From positions 434,001-498,000 of the forward strand of contig NZ_FNVA01000001.1 in NCBI RefSeq assembly GCF_900108185.1: DNA of 64,000 nucleotides, in the 5' to 3' direction. The notes below the pieces were generated by a model that was not told the origin of the DNA, did no database searches, and saw only the letters and a list, made by a program, of their open reading frames with translations. Position numbers and translations under genes: made by a program. This DNA comes from Bryocella elongata. GTDB lineage: Bacteria > Acidobacteriota > Terriglobia > Terriglobales > Acidobacteriaceae. This document shows positions 11,011 to 21,853 of the stretch, piece by piece (the first letter of the stretch is position 1; every line of letters begins with the position of its first letter).

Positions 11011-11110
11011 CCCGACGTCTCAAAGTCGAGACGTCGGGCACCCGGTTCGTGCTTTCTGAGGCTTCTGCGGCAGGGCACCCACATCTCAGAAGCGAGATGT
11101 GGGGCACCTG
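11011..11110. repeat. Hairpin repeat family A (two tandem units)
   Basis: Unit 1: CCCGACGTCTC / GAGACGTCGGG (11011-11021, 11028-11038), followed by CACCCGG. Unit 2: CCCACATCTC / GAGATGTGGG (11078-11087, 11094-11103), followed by GGCACC. Both lie between the AHSA1 and oxidoreductase genes. Related units occur at 12277-12301 and 34272-34297. Confidence 0.7.
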
Positions 11111-11160
11111 GATTCGTGGCAGTGACGCGGGCTTGGCTGAGGCGAGGTAAGCTGGTTCGC

Positions 11161-12105
11161 ATGCATGTTCGTTGGCTGGTGGTTGGCATTGGGGACATTA
11201 CGCGGAAGCGGGTGATTCCTGCGATCTTGTCGGATGCGCGTAGCACGCTGGCGGGTGTTGTCACGCGGGATGTGGCGAAGGCTGCGGCGTATCCCGGTGT
11301 GAGTTCGTGGACGACGCTGGATGCGGCGCTGGCGGCGGATGGGATGCAGTCGAGCTTCGATGCGGTGTATATCGCTACGCCAGTGGTGATGCATGCGGAG
11401 CTGGCGATTGCGGCGCTGGATGCGGGTAAGGATGTGCTGTGCGAGAAGCCGGTGGCGATGAACTTTGCGGAGGCGCAGAGTATCGTTGCGGCGGCTGATC
11501 GCAGTGGGAGGTTGCTTGGCGTGAGTTACTATCGACGGCTGTATCCGAAGCTGGCGCGGGCGAAGGAGTTACTTGCGCAGGGTGTGATTGGTCAGCCGGT
11601 GTTTGCCGAGGGGATCTATCACGGCTGGCTGGAGAGCGAAGAGCGGGGCTGGCTGCGGGATCCGAAGATGGCCGGCGGAGGTCCGCTATATGACGTGGCG
11701 TCGCACCGGATCGACGCGCTGAACTTTCTCTTTGGCAAGCCGGAGCGGGCTGTGGGAATGCGGTCGAATGCGCTGCATGCGCTGGAGGTCGAGGACTCGG
11801 CGACGGCGGTGATCGGGTATGCGGGGGGTGTGCAGGCGGTGGTCGATGCGCGGTGGAACTCGCGGGTACCACGGGATGAGTTTCGCATTGTTGGTGTCGA
11901 GGGGGAGATGAATCTCACGCCGCTGAATGGGCCTGCGTTGCGCTGGCCCGGTGGCGAGGAAGAGTTGCCGACGGCGGAGAACACGCATGGGCCGTTGATT
12001 GCAGATTTTGTCGCGGGAGTTCTGGATGGTAAGGCGCTGGTTGCGCCGGGTCGTGAGGCGATCTGGACGGACTGGGTGACAGAGCAGGTGATGAAGGGTG
12101 CATAA
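11161..12105 (+). CDS. Gfo/Idh/MocA-family NAD(P)-dependent oxidoreductase
   Basis: From ATG 11161 (GAGGTAAG upstream) the product is 314 residues. The N-terminal Rossmann fold reads VRWLVVGIGDITRKRVIPAI. The family's catalytic/cofactor box is DVLCEKPVAM, with Lys at about residue 96. The C-terminal alpha/beta domain includes GGGPLYDVASHRIDALNFLFG, where the conserved Asp and His lie. Typical substrates are sugars or cyclitols; the actual one is unknown. No partner genes adjoin, and hairpin repeats lie on both sides. Confidence 0.9.
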   Translation: MHVRWLVVGIGDITRKRVIPAILSDARSTLAGVVTRDVAKAAAYPGVSSWTTLDAALAADGMQSSFDAVYIATPVVMHAELAIAALDAGKDVLCEKPVAMNFAEAQSIVAAADRSGRLLGVSYYRRLYPKLARAKELLAQGVIGQPVFAEGIYHGWLESEERGWLRDPKMAGGGPLYDVASHRIDALNFLFGKPERAVGMRSNALHALEVEDSATAVIGYAGGVQAVVDARWNSRVPRDEFRIVGVEGEMNLTPLNGPALRWPGGEEELPTAENTHGPLIADFVAGVLDGKALVAPGREAIWTDWVTEQVMKGA

Positions 12106-12140
12106 AGCGCCGCTCTGCATCATGTCCTCTGCGTTGCGGA

Positions 12141-12231
12141 TATGTCGCGCCTTCAGCGCTGGGAGCTTTCTTCCCCAGATACCTGTGCCTTTGGCCCAGG
12201 CTAGTATGTGGTCGCGCCGATGGCGCTTCAA
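12141..12231. repeat. Multi-hairpin repeat family B, copy 1
   Basis: Ordered modules: GTCGCGCCTTCAGCGC; then a degenerate CCTTTGGCCCAGGCTAGTAT; then GTCGCGCCGATGGCGC. The same order is seen at 26944-27027 and within 21546-21796. It fills most of the spacer after the oxidoreductase gene. Confidence 0.65.
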
Positions 12232-12276
12232 CCCGTTCTGAGGGCAGGCAGCTGATGTAGCGCGATTATCCTGCGA

Positions 12277-12301
12277 CCCCACATCTCTTCGAGGTGTGGG
12301 G
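12277..12301. repeat. Hairpin repeat family A, single unit
   Basis: CCCCACATCTC and GAGGTGTGGGG enclose TTC, an 11-bp stem with one G-T pair, followed by CACCC. It lies just after the family B copy and just before the DUF302 stop. Confidence 0.65.
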
Positions 12302-12326
12302 CACCCAGAAGGTGTGGCAGCCATGG

Positions 12327-12722
12327 CTACAGCGCAGCGGCTTCGATGAGCGGTGTGACGGCGGCGAGGTTCTTGATGAGGTCGGCAGGGATGTTGTGGC
12401 GGGCGGCGAGGTACTCGGGCGTGTTGATCGCGAGGTAACTGTTGCCGTCGGCGTCTTCCCAGGCGAGCGCCTTTAGGGGAAGGTCGATGGAGGAGGTTGG
12501 GGCCGCGAGCATGACGGGCGTGCCGGCTTTGGGATTGCCGAAGATGAGCACAGCGCAGGGAGGCATGTGCAGGCCGGCTTCTGCAGCGAGCTGGCTATGC
12601 TCGATGCGGGCGAAGACGGTGACGCCGTGCTGCTGGAGCGCGGTGGTGAGTCGATCGAGCGTTTCTGCGGGAGCGTGCTTGCTGGGAAAGATCTTCAGCC
12701 CGTTGTCCTGAGTCGGTTCCAT
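12327..12722 (-). CDS. DUF302 domain protein
   Basis: From ATG 12722 (AAGGAGA upstream) the product is 131 residues. It matches the DUF302 pattern: VTVFARIEHSQLAAEAGL, AVLIFGNPKAGTPVM, SSIDLPLKALAWED, and a C-terminal EYLAARHNI. No signal peptide. The family's function is not established; it is often associated with redox or sulfur metabolism in other genomes. It is single, with no operon partner here. Confidence 0.88.
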   Translation of the reverse strand: MEPTQDNGLKIFPSKHAPAETLDRLTTALQQHGVTVFARIEHSQLAAEAGLHMPPCAVLIFGNPKAGTPVMLAAPTSSIDLPLKALAWEDADGNSYLAINTPEYLAARHNIPADLIKNLAAVTPLIEAAAL

Positions 12723-12861
12723 GGCTCGTTCTCCTTGAGGTGCGGCGGATACGACCATCTTAGAGGCGCGGCGTCGCAGCGCTGTGAAAGATGAAGGAGA
12801 CGGGATCGAGTTTCGAGTGGCGAGCTTTGGGTTGCGAGTTTGTCGTTGCGGATGTTTAGAA

Positions 12862-12897
12862 CCAGACTCCAGATGCCAGTTTGCCAGATACCAGGTT
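12862..12897 (+). repeat. Short repeat family D, copy 2
   Basis: GACTCCAGATGCCAGTT followed by TGCCAGATACCAGG, resembling the copy at 354-387. A GAGTTTCGAGTGGCGAG / GGGTTGCGAGTT tract precedes it, as in copy 1. It is intergenic between the DUF302 gene and ilvC. Confidence 0.45.
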
Positions 12898-12907
12898 GCG
12901 GTTAAGC

Positions 12908-12943
12908 GCGAACCCGGGTCCGATGGTTCGGACCCGGGTTCGC
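12908..12943 (-). terminator. Long hairpin downstream of ilvC
   Basis: A perfect 16-bp palindrome arm (GCGAACCCGGGTCCGA) with a TGGT loop lies 24 bp past the ilvC stop. No strong T-run follows, so it may act as a bidirectional hairpin or RNA stabiliser rather than a classical terminator. Confidence 0.55.
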
Positions 12944-12966
12944 TTGTTCGTGACGGATTGACAGGG

Positions 12967-15890
<2,924 letters not shown>

Positions 15891-15918
15891 CGTTAGGCCT
15901 TCAGGCGTAGTGGAGGAT

Positions 15919-16551
15919 CTAGTCGAACTCGGTGGGCAGCTTGTCGTCTTCGGGGAGCGCGTCGGGATCGAGGTCGAGGATGTCGGTGGTCGGCTCGTTG
16001 AGGGGGCTGCTGTCGGCTTTCGTGCCGAGCGCCTTGAGGACGCGGCTGGTGTGGAGGCCGCGGCGCATGGCCATGCGGCCGGTGCGGGAGACCTCGAGGA
16101 CGTCGTAGCCGGTCTCGCGCAGGACCTGGAGCAGGCCTTCGATCTTGGAGGCGGAGCCGGTCATCTCGAGCATGACGGACTCTGGCGCGAGATCGACGAT
16201 ACGGGCGCGGAAGACGGTGGCGAGTTCGAAGATCTGCGAGCGCGAGTGGACGCCGTGCGGATGCTGCGGGCCGGCCGCGACCTTGATGAGGCAGAGCTCG
16301 CGCACGACGGCTTCGGCGCGGTTGACCTCGTCGACGTGAATGGTGGTTTCGAGCTTGTAGAGCGACGCACGAATGCGGTGGGCGGCGTTCTCGGGAGCTT
16401 CGCAGACGATGGTCATGCGCGAGGCATCGGAGCGTTCGCTTTCGCCTACCGTGAGCGAGACGATGTTGATGCTGAGGCGGCGAAAGAGGGAGGCCACGCG
16501 CGTCAGCACGCCGGGCTTGTCGTCAACGAGGGCTACGAAGGTATGCAGCAT
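15919..16551 (-). CDS. ilvN: Acetolactate synthase small (regulatory) subunit
   Basis: Regulatory partner of IlvB, conferring feedback inhibition by valine. The N-terminal ACT domain begins LHTFVALVDDKPGVLTRVASLF and continues NIVSLTVGESE. The second (ALS_ss_C) domain holds IFELATVFRARIVDLAPESVMLEMTG. The C-terminus has an extra acidic tail (LDLDPDALPEDDKLPTEFD) beyond the usual end at about 165 residues, giving 210 in total. The start is ATG 16551. A C-rich repeat on this strand lies immediately upstream of the start, as it does at leuB. Unusually, it is three genes away from ilvB. Confidence 0.95.
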   Translation of the reverse strand: MLHTFVALVDDKPGVLTRVASLFRRLSINIVSLTVGESERSDASRMTIVCEAPENAAHRIRASLYKLETTIHVDEVNRAEAVVRELCLIKVAAGPQHPHGVHSRSQIFELATVFRARIVDLAPESVMLEMTGSASKIEGLLQVLRETGYDVLEVSRTGRMAMRRGLHTSRVLKALGTKADSSPLNEPTTDILDLDPDALPEDDKLPTEFD

Positions 16552-16560
16552 AAAGGCAGG

Positions 16561-16588
16561 GTCCAGGGTTCAGGGGTTAGGGTTCAGA
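16561..16588 (+). repeat. G-rich telomere-like repeat upstream of ilvN
   Basis: On the plus strand, GTCCAGGG is followed by TTCAGGGGTTAGGG and TTCAGAGGG: four runs of three or more G with loops of 3-6 nt, a canonical quadruplex pattern. It ends about 9 bp before the ilvN ATG; the mRNA carries the C-rich strand. A close copy is at 26900-26926. Confidence 0.6.
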
Positions 16589-16596
16589 GGGACCGG

Positions 16597-17121
16597 TTAG
16601 GAGTGATTGGGGGTGTTGGGATCCCAGAGCGGTGTCTGGTGGTTCTCGTCATGGACCAATGAGCCGATGTTGTGGTCCTTGTCGTGGAAGCTGCCGAGGG
16701 TGAACTCTCCGGCAACGTGGTAGGCGTGGCCGCAGGGCAGTGGGCCCTGGGTGAACTTTTCGCTGGCGCACTTGGAGCCGCGGTAGATGTGGAACCACTC
16801 GATGGGATCGCGGGCGTCGACGAGCTTCTGCGAGATATGGAGTTGGTCGAAGGAGTGGTCGTGCGCGGCGTCGCGGAGCTGCCAGACGATAGCGGAGATC
16901 TGTTCGTCTGTGGCGTTCTCGGGCGCGACCAGGGTGATGCCCATGGCGTCCTGGTGGAAGACCTTGAATGCGGGTGGTGCGATGGTGGGGCGTGCGGGAT
17001 ATTGCACCGCAGGTGCTGCGGGCTTCGTGGGCGCCGGTTGCGATTGCGGTGAGGGCGCGGAGCTGCAGGCCGTAAGCGCGAGGGCCGCGAAGGTGGCAGC
17101 GATGGGTGTCAGACGTGGCAT
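16597..17121 (-). CDS. Hypothetical lipoprotein
   Basis: A 174-residue product with a lipoprotein signal (FAALALTACSS, lipobox LTAC), then a Pro/Ala/Gln-rich linker to about residue 45. The mature domain includes FKVFHQDAMGITLVAPENATDEQ and many His/Asp residues near the C-terminus (FHDKDHNIGSLVHDENH). One further cysteine pair (KCASEKFTQGPLPCGH) could form a disulfide. I do not recognise the family. It lies 2 bp from the upstream GNAT gene in the same transcript direction. Confidence 0.75.
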   Translation of the reverse strand: MPRLTPIAATFAALALTACSSAPSPQSQPAPTKPAAPAVQYPARPTIAPPAFKVFHQDAMGITLVAPENATDEQISAIVWQLRDAAHDHSFDQLHISQKLVDARDPIEWFHIYRGSKCASEKFTQGPLPCGHAYHVAGEFTLGSFHDKDHNIGSLVHDENHQTPLWDPNTPNHS

Positions 17122-17123
17122 GG

Positions 17124-17672
17124 TTACAGGGCCCTCCGATACACGACGGTGCGGTTCACGTGGCTGTCTGCGGGGATGTTCGGGTGGTCGAAGTCGAGGG
17201 CGGGCATGTAGGTCATGCCGAGCTTCTCCATCACGCGGCGGGAGGGTTGATTCTCGACGGCGGTGATGGCGACGACTTCGTGAAGCTGCGTAGTTTCGCG
17301 AAGGTAGTTAAGGATGGCGTTGGCGCCTTCGGTCGCGAGGCCTTTACCTTGTGCGGTGGTGGCGAGGCGCCAGCCGATCTCGACTGCGGGCTGTGCGACG
17401 TTGGGAATGGCGAAGCGCATGGTCTGCGCGCCGAGGATGCCGAGTAGCTCGCCGGTGGCGCGGTCTTCGGCGGCGAACATGGTGAAGCCGTCGCGGGCGA
17501 GTTGTGCGTTGTAGCGGGCCATGGCTTCTTCGGTTTCCTGCTGGGTCATGGGGGCGTGGAAGTAGCGCATCACGGCGGGGTCGGCGTTCATCGCAGCGAA
17601 GGGTGTGAGGTCGCGGGGCTGCCACTCACGGAGGAGCAGGCGTTCGCTGGCGAGTTGGAGCGTGGTGGTCAT
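17124..17672 (-). CDS. GNAT N-acetyltransferase (RimJ/RimL-like)
   Basis: From ATG 17672 the product is 182 residues. It shows the GNAT RimJ-type layout: SERLLLREWQPRDLTPFAAM at the N-terminus, the acetyl-CoA pyrophosphate-binding region EIGWRLATTAQGKGLATEGA, then VENQPSRRVMEKLGM near the C-terminus. The acceptor could be a ribosomal protein N-terminus or a small amine; this is not readable from sequence. Its ATG overlaps the stop of the upstream membrane-protein gene (ATGA), so the two are translationally coupled. Confidence 0.88.
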   Translation of the reverse strand: MTTTLQLASERLLLREWQPRDLTPFAAMNADPAVMRYFHAPMTQQETEEAMARYNAQLARDGFTMFAAEDRATGELLGILGAQTMRFAIPNVAQPAVEIGWRLATTAQGKGLATEGANAILNYLRETTQLHEVVAITAVENQPSRRVMEKLGMTYMPALDFDHPNIPADSHVNRTVVYRRAL

Positions 17673-17968
17673 GCTTCGAGAGATTTCGCTGAAGTGTGGC
17701 GACGAGAGGCGATTGCGATCCAGGTTCGTACCAACAAGCAATAGAACGTGAGGCTAAACAACGTCTCAAAGGTGATGAAGGCACCGTTCGAGATTGTTAT
17801 GGCTCCTTCTCGATAAAACAGAAGACCTCCGACGGAGAAGCCAGGAAATAGAAAAATGGCGCACACCTGGAGGTGTGGTACGAAGAAGCAGGCCCACGAC
17901 AAAGCCACGAGAACGATCGAGGTGATGATCGCAGTGCGCCAGTGAGCGTTTCTCCATGGATTGGTCAC
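17669..17968 (-). CDS. Small multi-pass membrane protein, unknown
   Basis: A 99-residue protein starting at GTG 17968, which overlaps the ilvB stop codon by one base. Three hydrophobic segments are visible: IITSIVLVALSWACFFVP, VCAIFLFPGFSVGGLLF and FETLFSLTFYCLLV. The nucleotide sequence is more AT-rich than its neighbours. No family recognised. Coupling to ilvB at one end and to the GNAT gene at the other places it in the amino-acid operon without an evident biosynthetic role. Confidence 0.6.
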   Translation of the reverse strand: MTNPWRNAHWRTAIITSIVLVALSWACFFVPHLQVCAIFLFPGFSVGGLLFYREGAITISNGAFITFETLFSLTFYCLLVRTWIAIASRRHTSAKSLEA

Positions 17969-19731
17969 TACTCATCCTCGGCGGTTTCGAGTAATGGATC
18001 GTGGACGGGGCGGCGGACCATCTCGTGTAGAGCGGCACCGGGGGCGATCATGGGGTAGACGCCGTCTTCCTTCTCGACGGCGAAGTTGATGAGGAAGGGC
18101 TTGCCGCTGGTGCGGGCCTTCGTCACCGTAGGCGTTACATCTGCGCGCTGGCTGACGTTGGTAGCGTCGATGCCGTGTGCGTTGGCGAGCATGACGAAGT
18201 CAGGCGAGAGGATGGGTGAGGCGGAGTAGTTCTTGTCGTAGAAGGTCTCCTGCCACTGACGCACCATGCCGAGGAAGCCGTTGTTGATGACGGCGACGTT
18301 GATGGGCAGCTGCTCCTGCACGATGGTGGAGAGCTCGGAGGCGGTCATCTGGAAGCCGCCGTCGCCGGCGATGACCCAGACGTCCTTCTCGGGGCAGGCC
18401 ATTTGGGCTCCAATCGCTGCCGGTAGAGCAAAGCCCATCGTCCCGAGGCCGCCGGAGGTTACTAGCGAGCGCGGGGCTTCGTGCTTGAAGTACTGGGCCT
18501 CCCACATCTGGTGCTGGCCTACGTCGGTGACGATGATGGTTTGTTCGAGACGGCCTGCGGCCTGGGCCTCGCGCCAGATGTCGTGGATGACGTGGGCGGC
18601 GTAGAGGTGGCCGTTGTCGGGCAGGTTGATGATGTCGCGGACGGCGGCGGTGCCCTTGCTGGCGTTGATCTCCTTGATCCAGGCGATGTGGTCAGCCTTG
18701 AGTTCGCCGATCTCAGCGGTCATCAGCGGGAAGAGGAGATTGAGGACTTCCTTGAGGTCGCCGATGAGGGCGACGTCGGCGCGGACGTTCTTGTTGACTT
18801 CGCTGGGATCGATCTCGACGTGGATCTTTTTCGAGTTGGGCGAGTAGTGCGCGAGGTTGCCGGTGACGCGGTCGTCGAAGCGCATGCCGAAGGCGAGCAG
18901 GAGGTCGGCCTGCTGGATGGCGTTGTTGACCCAGCTCTCTCCGTGCATGCCCATCATGCCAAGCTGCAGCGGATGCGCGGCAGGGATGGCGCCGAGGCCG
19001 AGCAGGGTGCTGGCGATGGGGATCTGCAGCGTCTCGGCGAACTGGATGACCTCGCGCTGGGCTCCGCTCTCCACGATGCCGTGGCCGGCGAGGATGACGG
19101 GACGCTTGGCGGCTTTCACGAGCGCGAGCGCTTCGCGGATGGAGGTGTCCTCCGCGCTCAGCATGGGGTGCGGACGATAGGGCTTGGGCTTCGACATGTC
19201 GAAGTCGAAGACGGCGGAGGCCTGCTGTGCGTCCTTGGTGATGTCGACGAGCACGGGCCCGGGGCGGCCCGAGCGTGCGATCTGAAAGGCGAGCCGCACG
19301 GTGGGTGCGATGTCCTCGGCCTTGGTCACGAGGAAGTTGTGCTTGGTGATGGGCAGCGTGATGCCGGTGATGTCGACTTCCTGAAACGCATCCGAGCCGA
19401 GCACCTTGGAGGAGACCTGGCCGGTGATGGCGACCATCGGGATGCTATCGAGCATGGCGGTGGCGAGTCCGGTGACGAGGTTGGTCGCGCCGGGGCCGGA
19501 GGTGGCCATGCATACGCCGACCTTGCCCGAGGCGCGCGCGTAGCCATCGGCCATGTGGGATGCGCCTTGTTCGTGGCGCACGAGCACGTGATGGATGGAA
19601 GGGAACTTGCGCAACGCGTCGTAGATGGGCAGGATGGCTCCGCCGGGATAGCCGAAGACGGTGGTGGTGCCTTCGCCGGCGAGCGTGGCCCAGAGGATCT
19701 CGGAGCCGGTGAGGGTGGGGTGCGTACTCAT
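17968..19731 (-). CDS. ilvB: Acetolactate synthase large (catalytic) subunit
   Basis: Thiamine-diphosphate enzyme making acetolactate or acetohydroxybutyrate. The 587-residue product has the N-terminal PYR domain (VFGYPGGAILPIYDAL; HEQGASHMADGYARASG, with the activating Glu). A central FAD-binding domain follows. The C-terminal PP domain carries the ThDP motif GDGGFQMTASELSTIVQE ending in NNGFLGMVRQWQ. The start is ATG 19731. The regulatory subunit ilvN is not adjacent: a small membrane protein, a GNAT enzyme and a lipoprotein intervene. Confidence 0.97.
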   Translation of the reverse strand: MSTHPTLTGSEILWATLAGEGTTTVFGYPGGAILPIYDALRKFPSIHHVLVRHEQGASHMADGYARASGKVGVCMATSGPGATNLVTGLATAMLDSIPMVAITGQVSSKVLGSDAFQEVDITGITLPITKHNFLVTKAEDIAPTVRLAFQIARSGRPGPVLVDITKDAQQASAVFDFDMSKPKPYRPHPMLSAEDTSIREALALVKAAKRPVILAGHGIVESGAQREVIQFAETLQIPIASTLLGLGAIPAAHPLQLGMMGMHGESWVNNAIQQADLLLAFGMRFDDRVTGNLAHYSPNSKKIHVEIDPSEVNKNVRADVALIGDLKEVLNLLFPLMTAEIGELKADHIAWIKEINASKGTAAVRDIINLPDNGHLYAAHVIHDIWREAQAAGRLEQTIIVTDVGQHQMWEAQYFKHEAPRSLVTSGGLGTMGFALPAAIGAQMACPEKDVWVIAGDGGFQMTASELSTIVQEQLPINVAVINNGFLGMVRQWQETFYDKNYSASPILSPDFVMLANAHGIDATNVSQRADVTPTVTKARTSGKPFLINFAVEKEDGVYPMIAPGAALHEMVRRPVHDPLLETAEDE

Positions 19732-19794
19732 AGTGTTAAACCTCCGGTGCGACGATTGTCGCGTTCCTTGCGGTTGATTGCTGGTCCGAGCAAA

Positions 19795-19832
19795 ATACAG
19801 GGGTTCTTCGCTTCGCTCAGAATGACGGCGAT
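19795..19832 (+). repeat. Intergenic repeat fragment between ilvB and ilvD
   Basis: GGTTCTTCGCTTCGCTCAGAATGACGG, a word string of the same type as 58685-58712 (GCTTCGCTCAGGATGACA). It lies in the 121-bp spacer between ilvD and ilvB. Confidence 0.4.
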
Positions 19833-19852
19833 TAAAACTGAGGGCATAACGG

Positions 19853-21544
19853 TTAGCTTGTTACGGCTCCGATGCTGGCGCTGCTTACGGTGTTGGCGTA
19901 CTTGGCGAAGACGCCGCGCTTGAAGCGAGGCTCGGGGGCTTTGAAGTCCTTGAGGCGGGCGGCTAACTCTTCGTCGCTGATGTTGAGCTGGAGCTTGCGG
20001 TTGGGGATGTCGAAGGTGATGGTGTCGCCTTCGTGCACGGCGGCGATAGGGCCGCCCATGAAGGCTTCGGGGGCGACGTGGCCGGCCATGAGGCCGCGGG
20101 TGGCTCCGGAGAAGCGGCCGTCGGTGAGCAGGGCTACGGTTTCCGAGAGCTCGGGGATTCCTTTGATGGCGGCGGTGACGGCGAGCATCTCGCGCATGCC
20201 GGGGCCGCCTTTGGGGCCTTCATAGCGGATGACGCAGACGTCGCCGGGGTTGATCTTGCCTTCGTTCACCGCGGCGAAGCAGAGGTCTTCGCTATCGAAG
20301 ACGCGGGCGGTGCCGGTGTGATGAATGCGCTCGTGTCCGGCTACCTTGACGACGCAGCCATCGGGCGCAAGGTTGCCGCGCAGGATGACGAGGCCGCCGG
20401 TCGGCTTGAGGGGCTTCTCCCAGGTGTGGATGACGGGCTGGTTGGGTGTCTCGACGGCGTGCGCGGCTTCTTCGAAGAGGGTCTTGCCGGTGACGGTGGA
20501 GATGTTGTGCAGCGAGCCGCGATCCATCAAGCGCTTCGCGAGCACGCGGGAGCCGCCGGCTTCCTGGTAGTCCTTGGCGTTGTACTTGCCGCCGGGTGAG
20601 AGGTCGCAGATGAAGGGCGTGCGCTCGGAGATCTGGTCGAAGTCTTCCATCGAGAGCGGGATGTCTAGCTCGTGTGCGATGGCGATGAGATGGAGCACGG
20701 CGTTGGTCGAGCCACCGGAAGCGCAGACGGCGGTGATGGCGTTCTCGAGGGCTGAGCGGGTGAGGATGTCGCGGGGCTTGACCTGCTTGCGGGCCAGCTC
20801 CATGACGAGGTGTCCGGCTTCGCGCGAGGCGTTGTGCTTTTCGAGGCTCATGGCGGGCACGCCGGTGATTTCGATGGGCGAGATGCCGAGGAACTCGCCA
20901 GCCATGGCCATGGTGTTGGCGGTGAACTGGCCGCCACAGGCTCCGGGGCCGGGGCAGGCTGCGGCTTCGACGGCTTCGAGCTGATCGTCGTTGATCTTGC
21001 CGGCGGCGTGCGAGCCGATGGCTTCGAAGACGTTGAGGATGGTGATCTCTTTGCTCGAGCCGTCGGCCTGCGGCAGCTTGCCGGGCATGATGGAACCGCC
21101 GTAGAGCATGAGGCCGGGGATGTTGAGGCGGGCAAGCGCCATGATGGCGGCGGGCATGTTCTTATCGCAGCCGGCGATGCAGACGAGGCCGTCGAAGGAG
21201 TTACCGCGACTTACTAACTCGATGGAGTCGGCGATGACTTCGCGCGAGATGAGCGAGGCCTTCATGCCTTCGGTGCCCATGGTGATGCCGTCGGAGATGG
21301 TGACGGTGTTGAACTCCATGGGCGTGCCGCCGGCCTCGCGGATGCCTTGCTTGACGGCCTCGGCGACCTGGCGGAGGTGGAAGTTGCAGGGGCCGATCTC
21401 GGTCCAGGTGTTGGCGATGCCGATGATGGGCTTGTGCAGGTCTTCCTTGCTGAAGCCTACGCCGCGGAGATAGGAGCGGGCAGCGGCGCGCGATGGGCCT
21501 TCGGTGAGGGCGATGGAGTTGGTTTTGCCGGGAACGTTCGACAC
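19853..21544 (-). CDS. ilvD: Dihydroxy-acid dehydratase
   Basis: Fe-S dehydratase of the penultimate step to valine and isoleucine. The 563-residue product has the three expected cluster cysteine contexts: [23 protein letters not shown] and [17 protein letters not shown]-terminal signatures include [22 protein letters not shown]. The start is GTG 21544, preceded by GAGGTAA with suitable spacing. It lies upstream of ilvB in the same direction, separated by 121 bp that include a short repeat. Confidence 0.97.
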   Translation of the reverse strand: MSNVPGKTNSIALTEGPSRAAARSYLRGVGFSKEDLHKPIIGIANTWTEIGPCNFHLRQVAEAVKQGIREAGGTPMEFNTVTISDGITMGTEGMKASLISREVIADSIELVSRGNSFDGLVCIAGCDKNMPAAIMALARLNIPGLMLYGGSIMPGKLPQADGSSKEITILNVFEAIGSHAAGKINDDQLEAVEAAACPGPGACGGQFTANTMAMAGEFLGISPIEITGVPAMSLEKHNASREAGHLVMELARKQVKPRDILTRSALENAITAVCASGGSTNAVLHLIAIAHELDIPLSMEDFDQISERTPFICDLSPGGKYNAKDYQEAGGSRVLAKRLMDRGSLHNISTVTGKTLFEEAAHAVETPNQPVIHTWEKPLKPTGGLVILRGNLAPDGCVVKVAGHERIHHTGTARVFDSEDLCFAAVNEGKINPGDVCVIRYEGPKGGPGMREMLAVTAAIKGIPELSETVALLTDGRFSGATRGLMAGHVAPEAFMGGPIAAVHEGDTITFDIPNRKLQLNISDEELAARLKDFKAPEPRFKRGVFAKYANTVSSASIGAVTS

Positions 21545-21545
21545 T

Positions 21546-21796
21546 TGCTGTTACCTCAGCGGCTAAAGCCGCGATCATTGCGATTGTTGAATGTCACGGC
21601 TGAAGCCGTGACCTGCCGTTCTTGCTGGGCCTATTGTGTCGGGCCTTCAGCCCTCTAGTCCTTTTGTCGTCTGAACCTAGGCCTTCGGCCTAGGCTGGTA
21701 TAGGTCGCGCCGTTGGCGCTGGATGGTGCGGGTACCTCAGCGGCTAAAGCCGCCGTCTTTGAATCGTTCGTTCGGCACGGCTGAAGCCGTGCCCTT
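21546..21796. repeat. Multi-hairpin repeat family B, long composite copy
   Basis: Fills nearly all of the 309-bp gap between leuD and ilvD; I see no gene there. In order: CGGCTAAAGCCG, CACGGCTGAAGCCGTG, GGGCCTTCAGCCC, CCTAGGCCTTCGGCCTAGG (UUCG-type loop), and GTCGCGCCGTTGGCGCT. The first two modules then repeat (21731-21793) as CGGCTAAAGCCG and GGCACGGCTGAAGCCGTGCC, each preceded by TACCTCAG. Five or more strong hairpins would form in the ilvD leader RNA. Confidence 0.75.
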
Positions 21797-21853
21797 AACA
21801 AGACGGCTGCGGATTATGCCGCACGCTTGCGAGTTATGCGGTTCGGCTTTGGG

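Noticed and set aside
11011..11110. Tandem palindromes considered as a CRISPR array
   Set aside because: Only two units with unlike stems and no spacer regularity; no cas genes in the window.
21545..21853. Possible tRNA or riboswitch in the leuD-ilvD gap
   Set aside because: The palindromes are independent simple hairpins repeated elsewhere; there is no cloverleaf, no TTC loop and no acceptor stem, and no known aptamer core.
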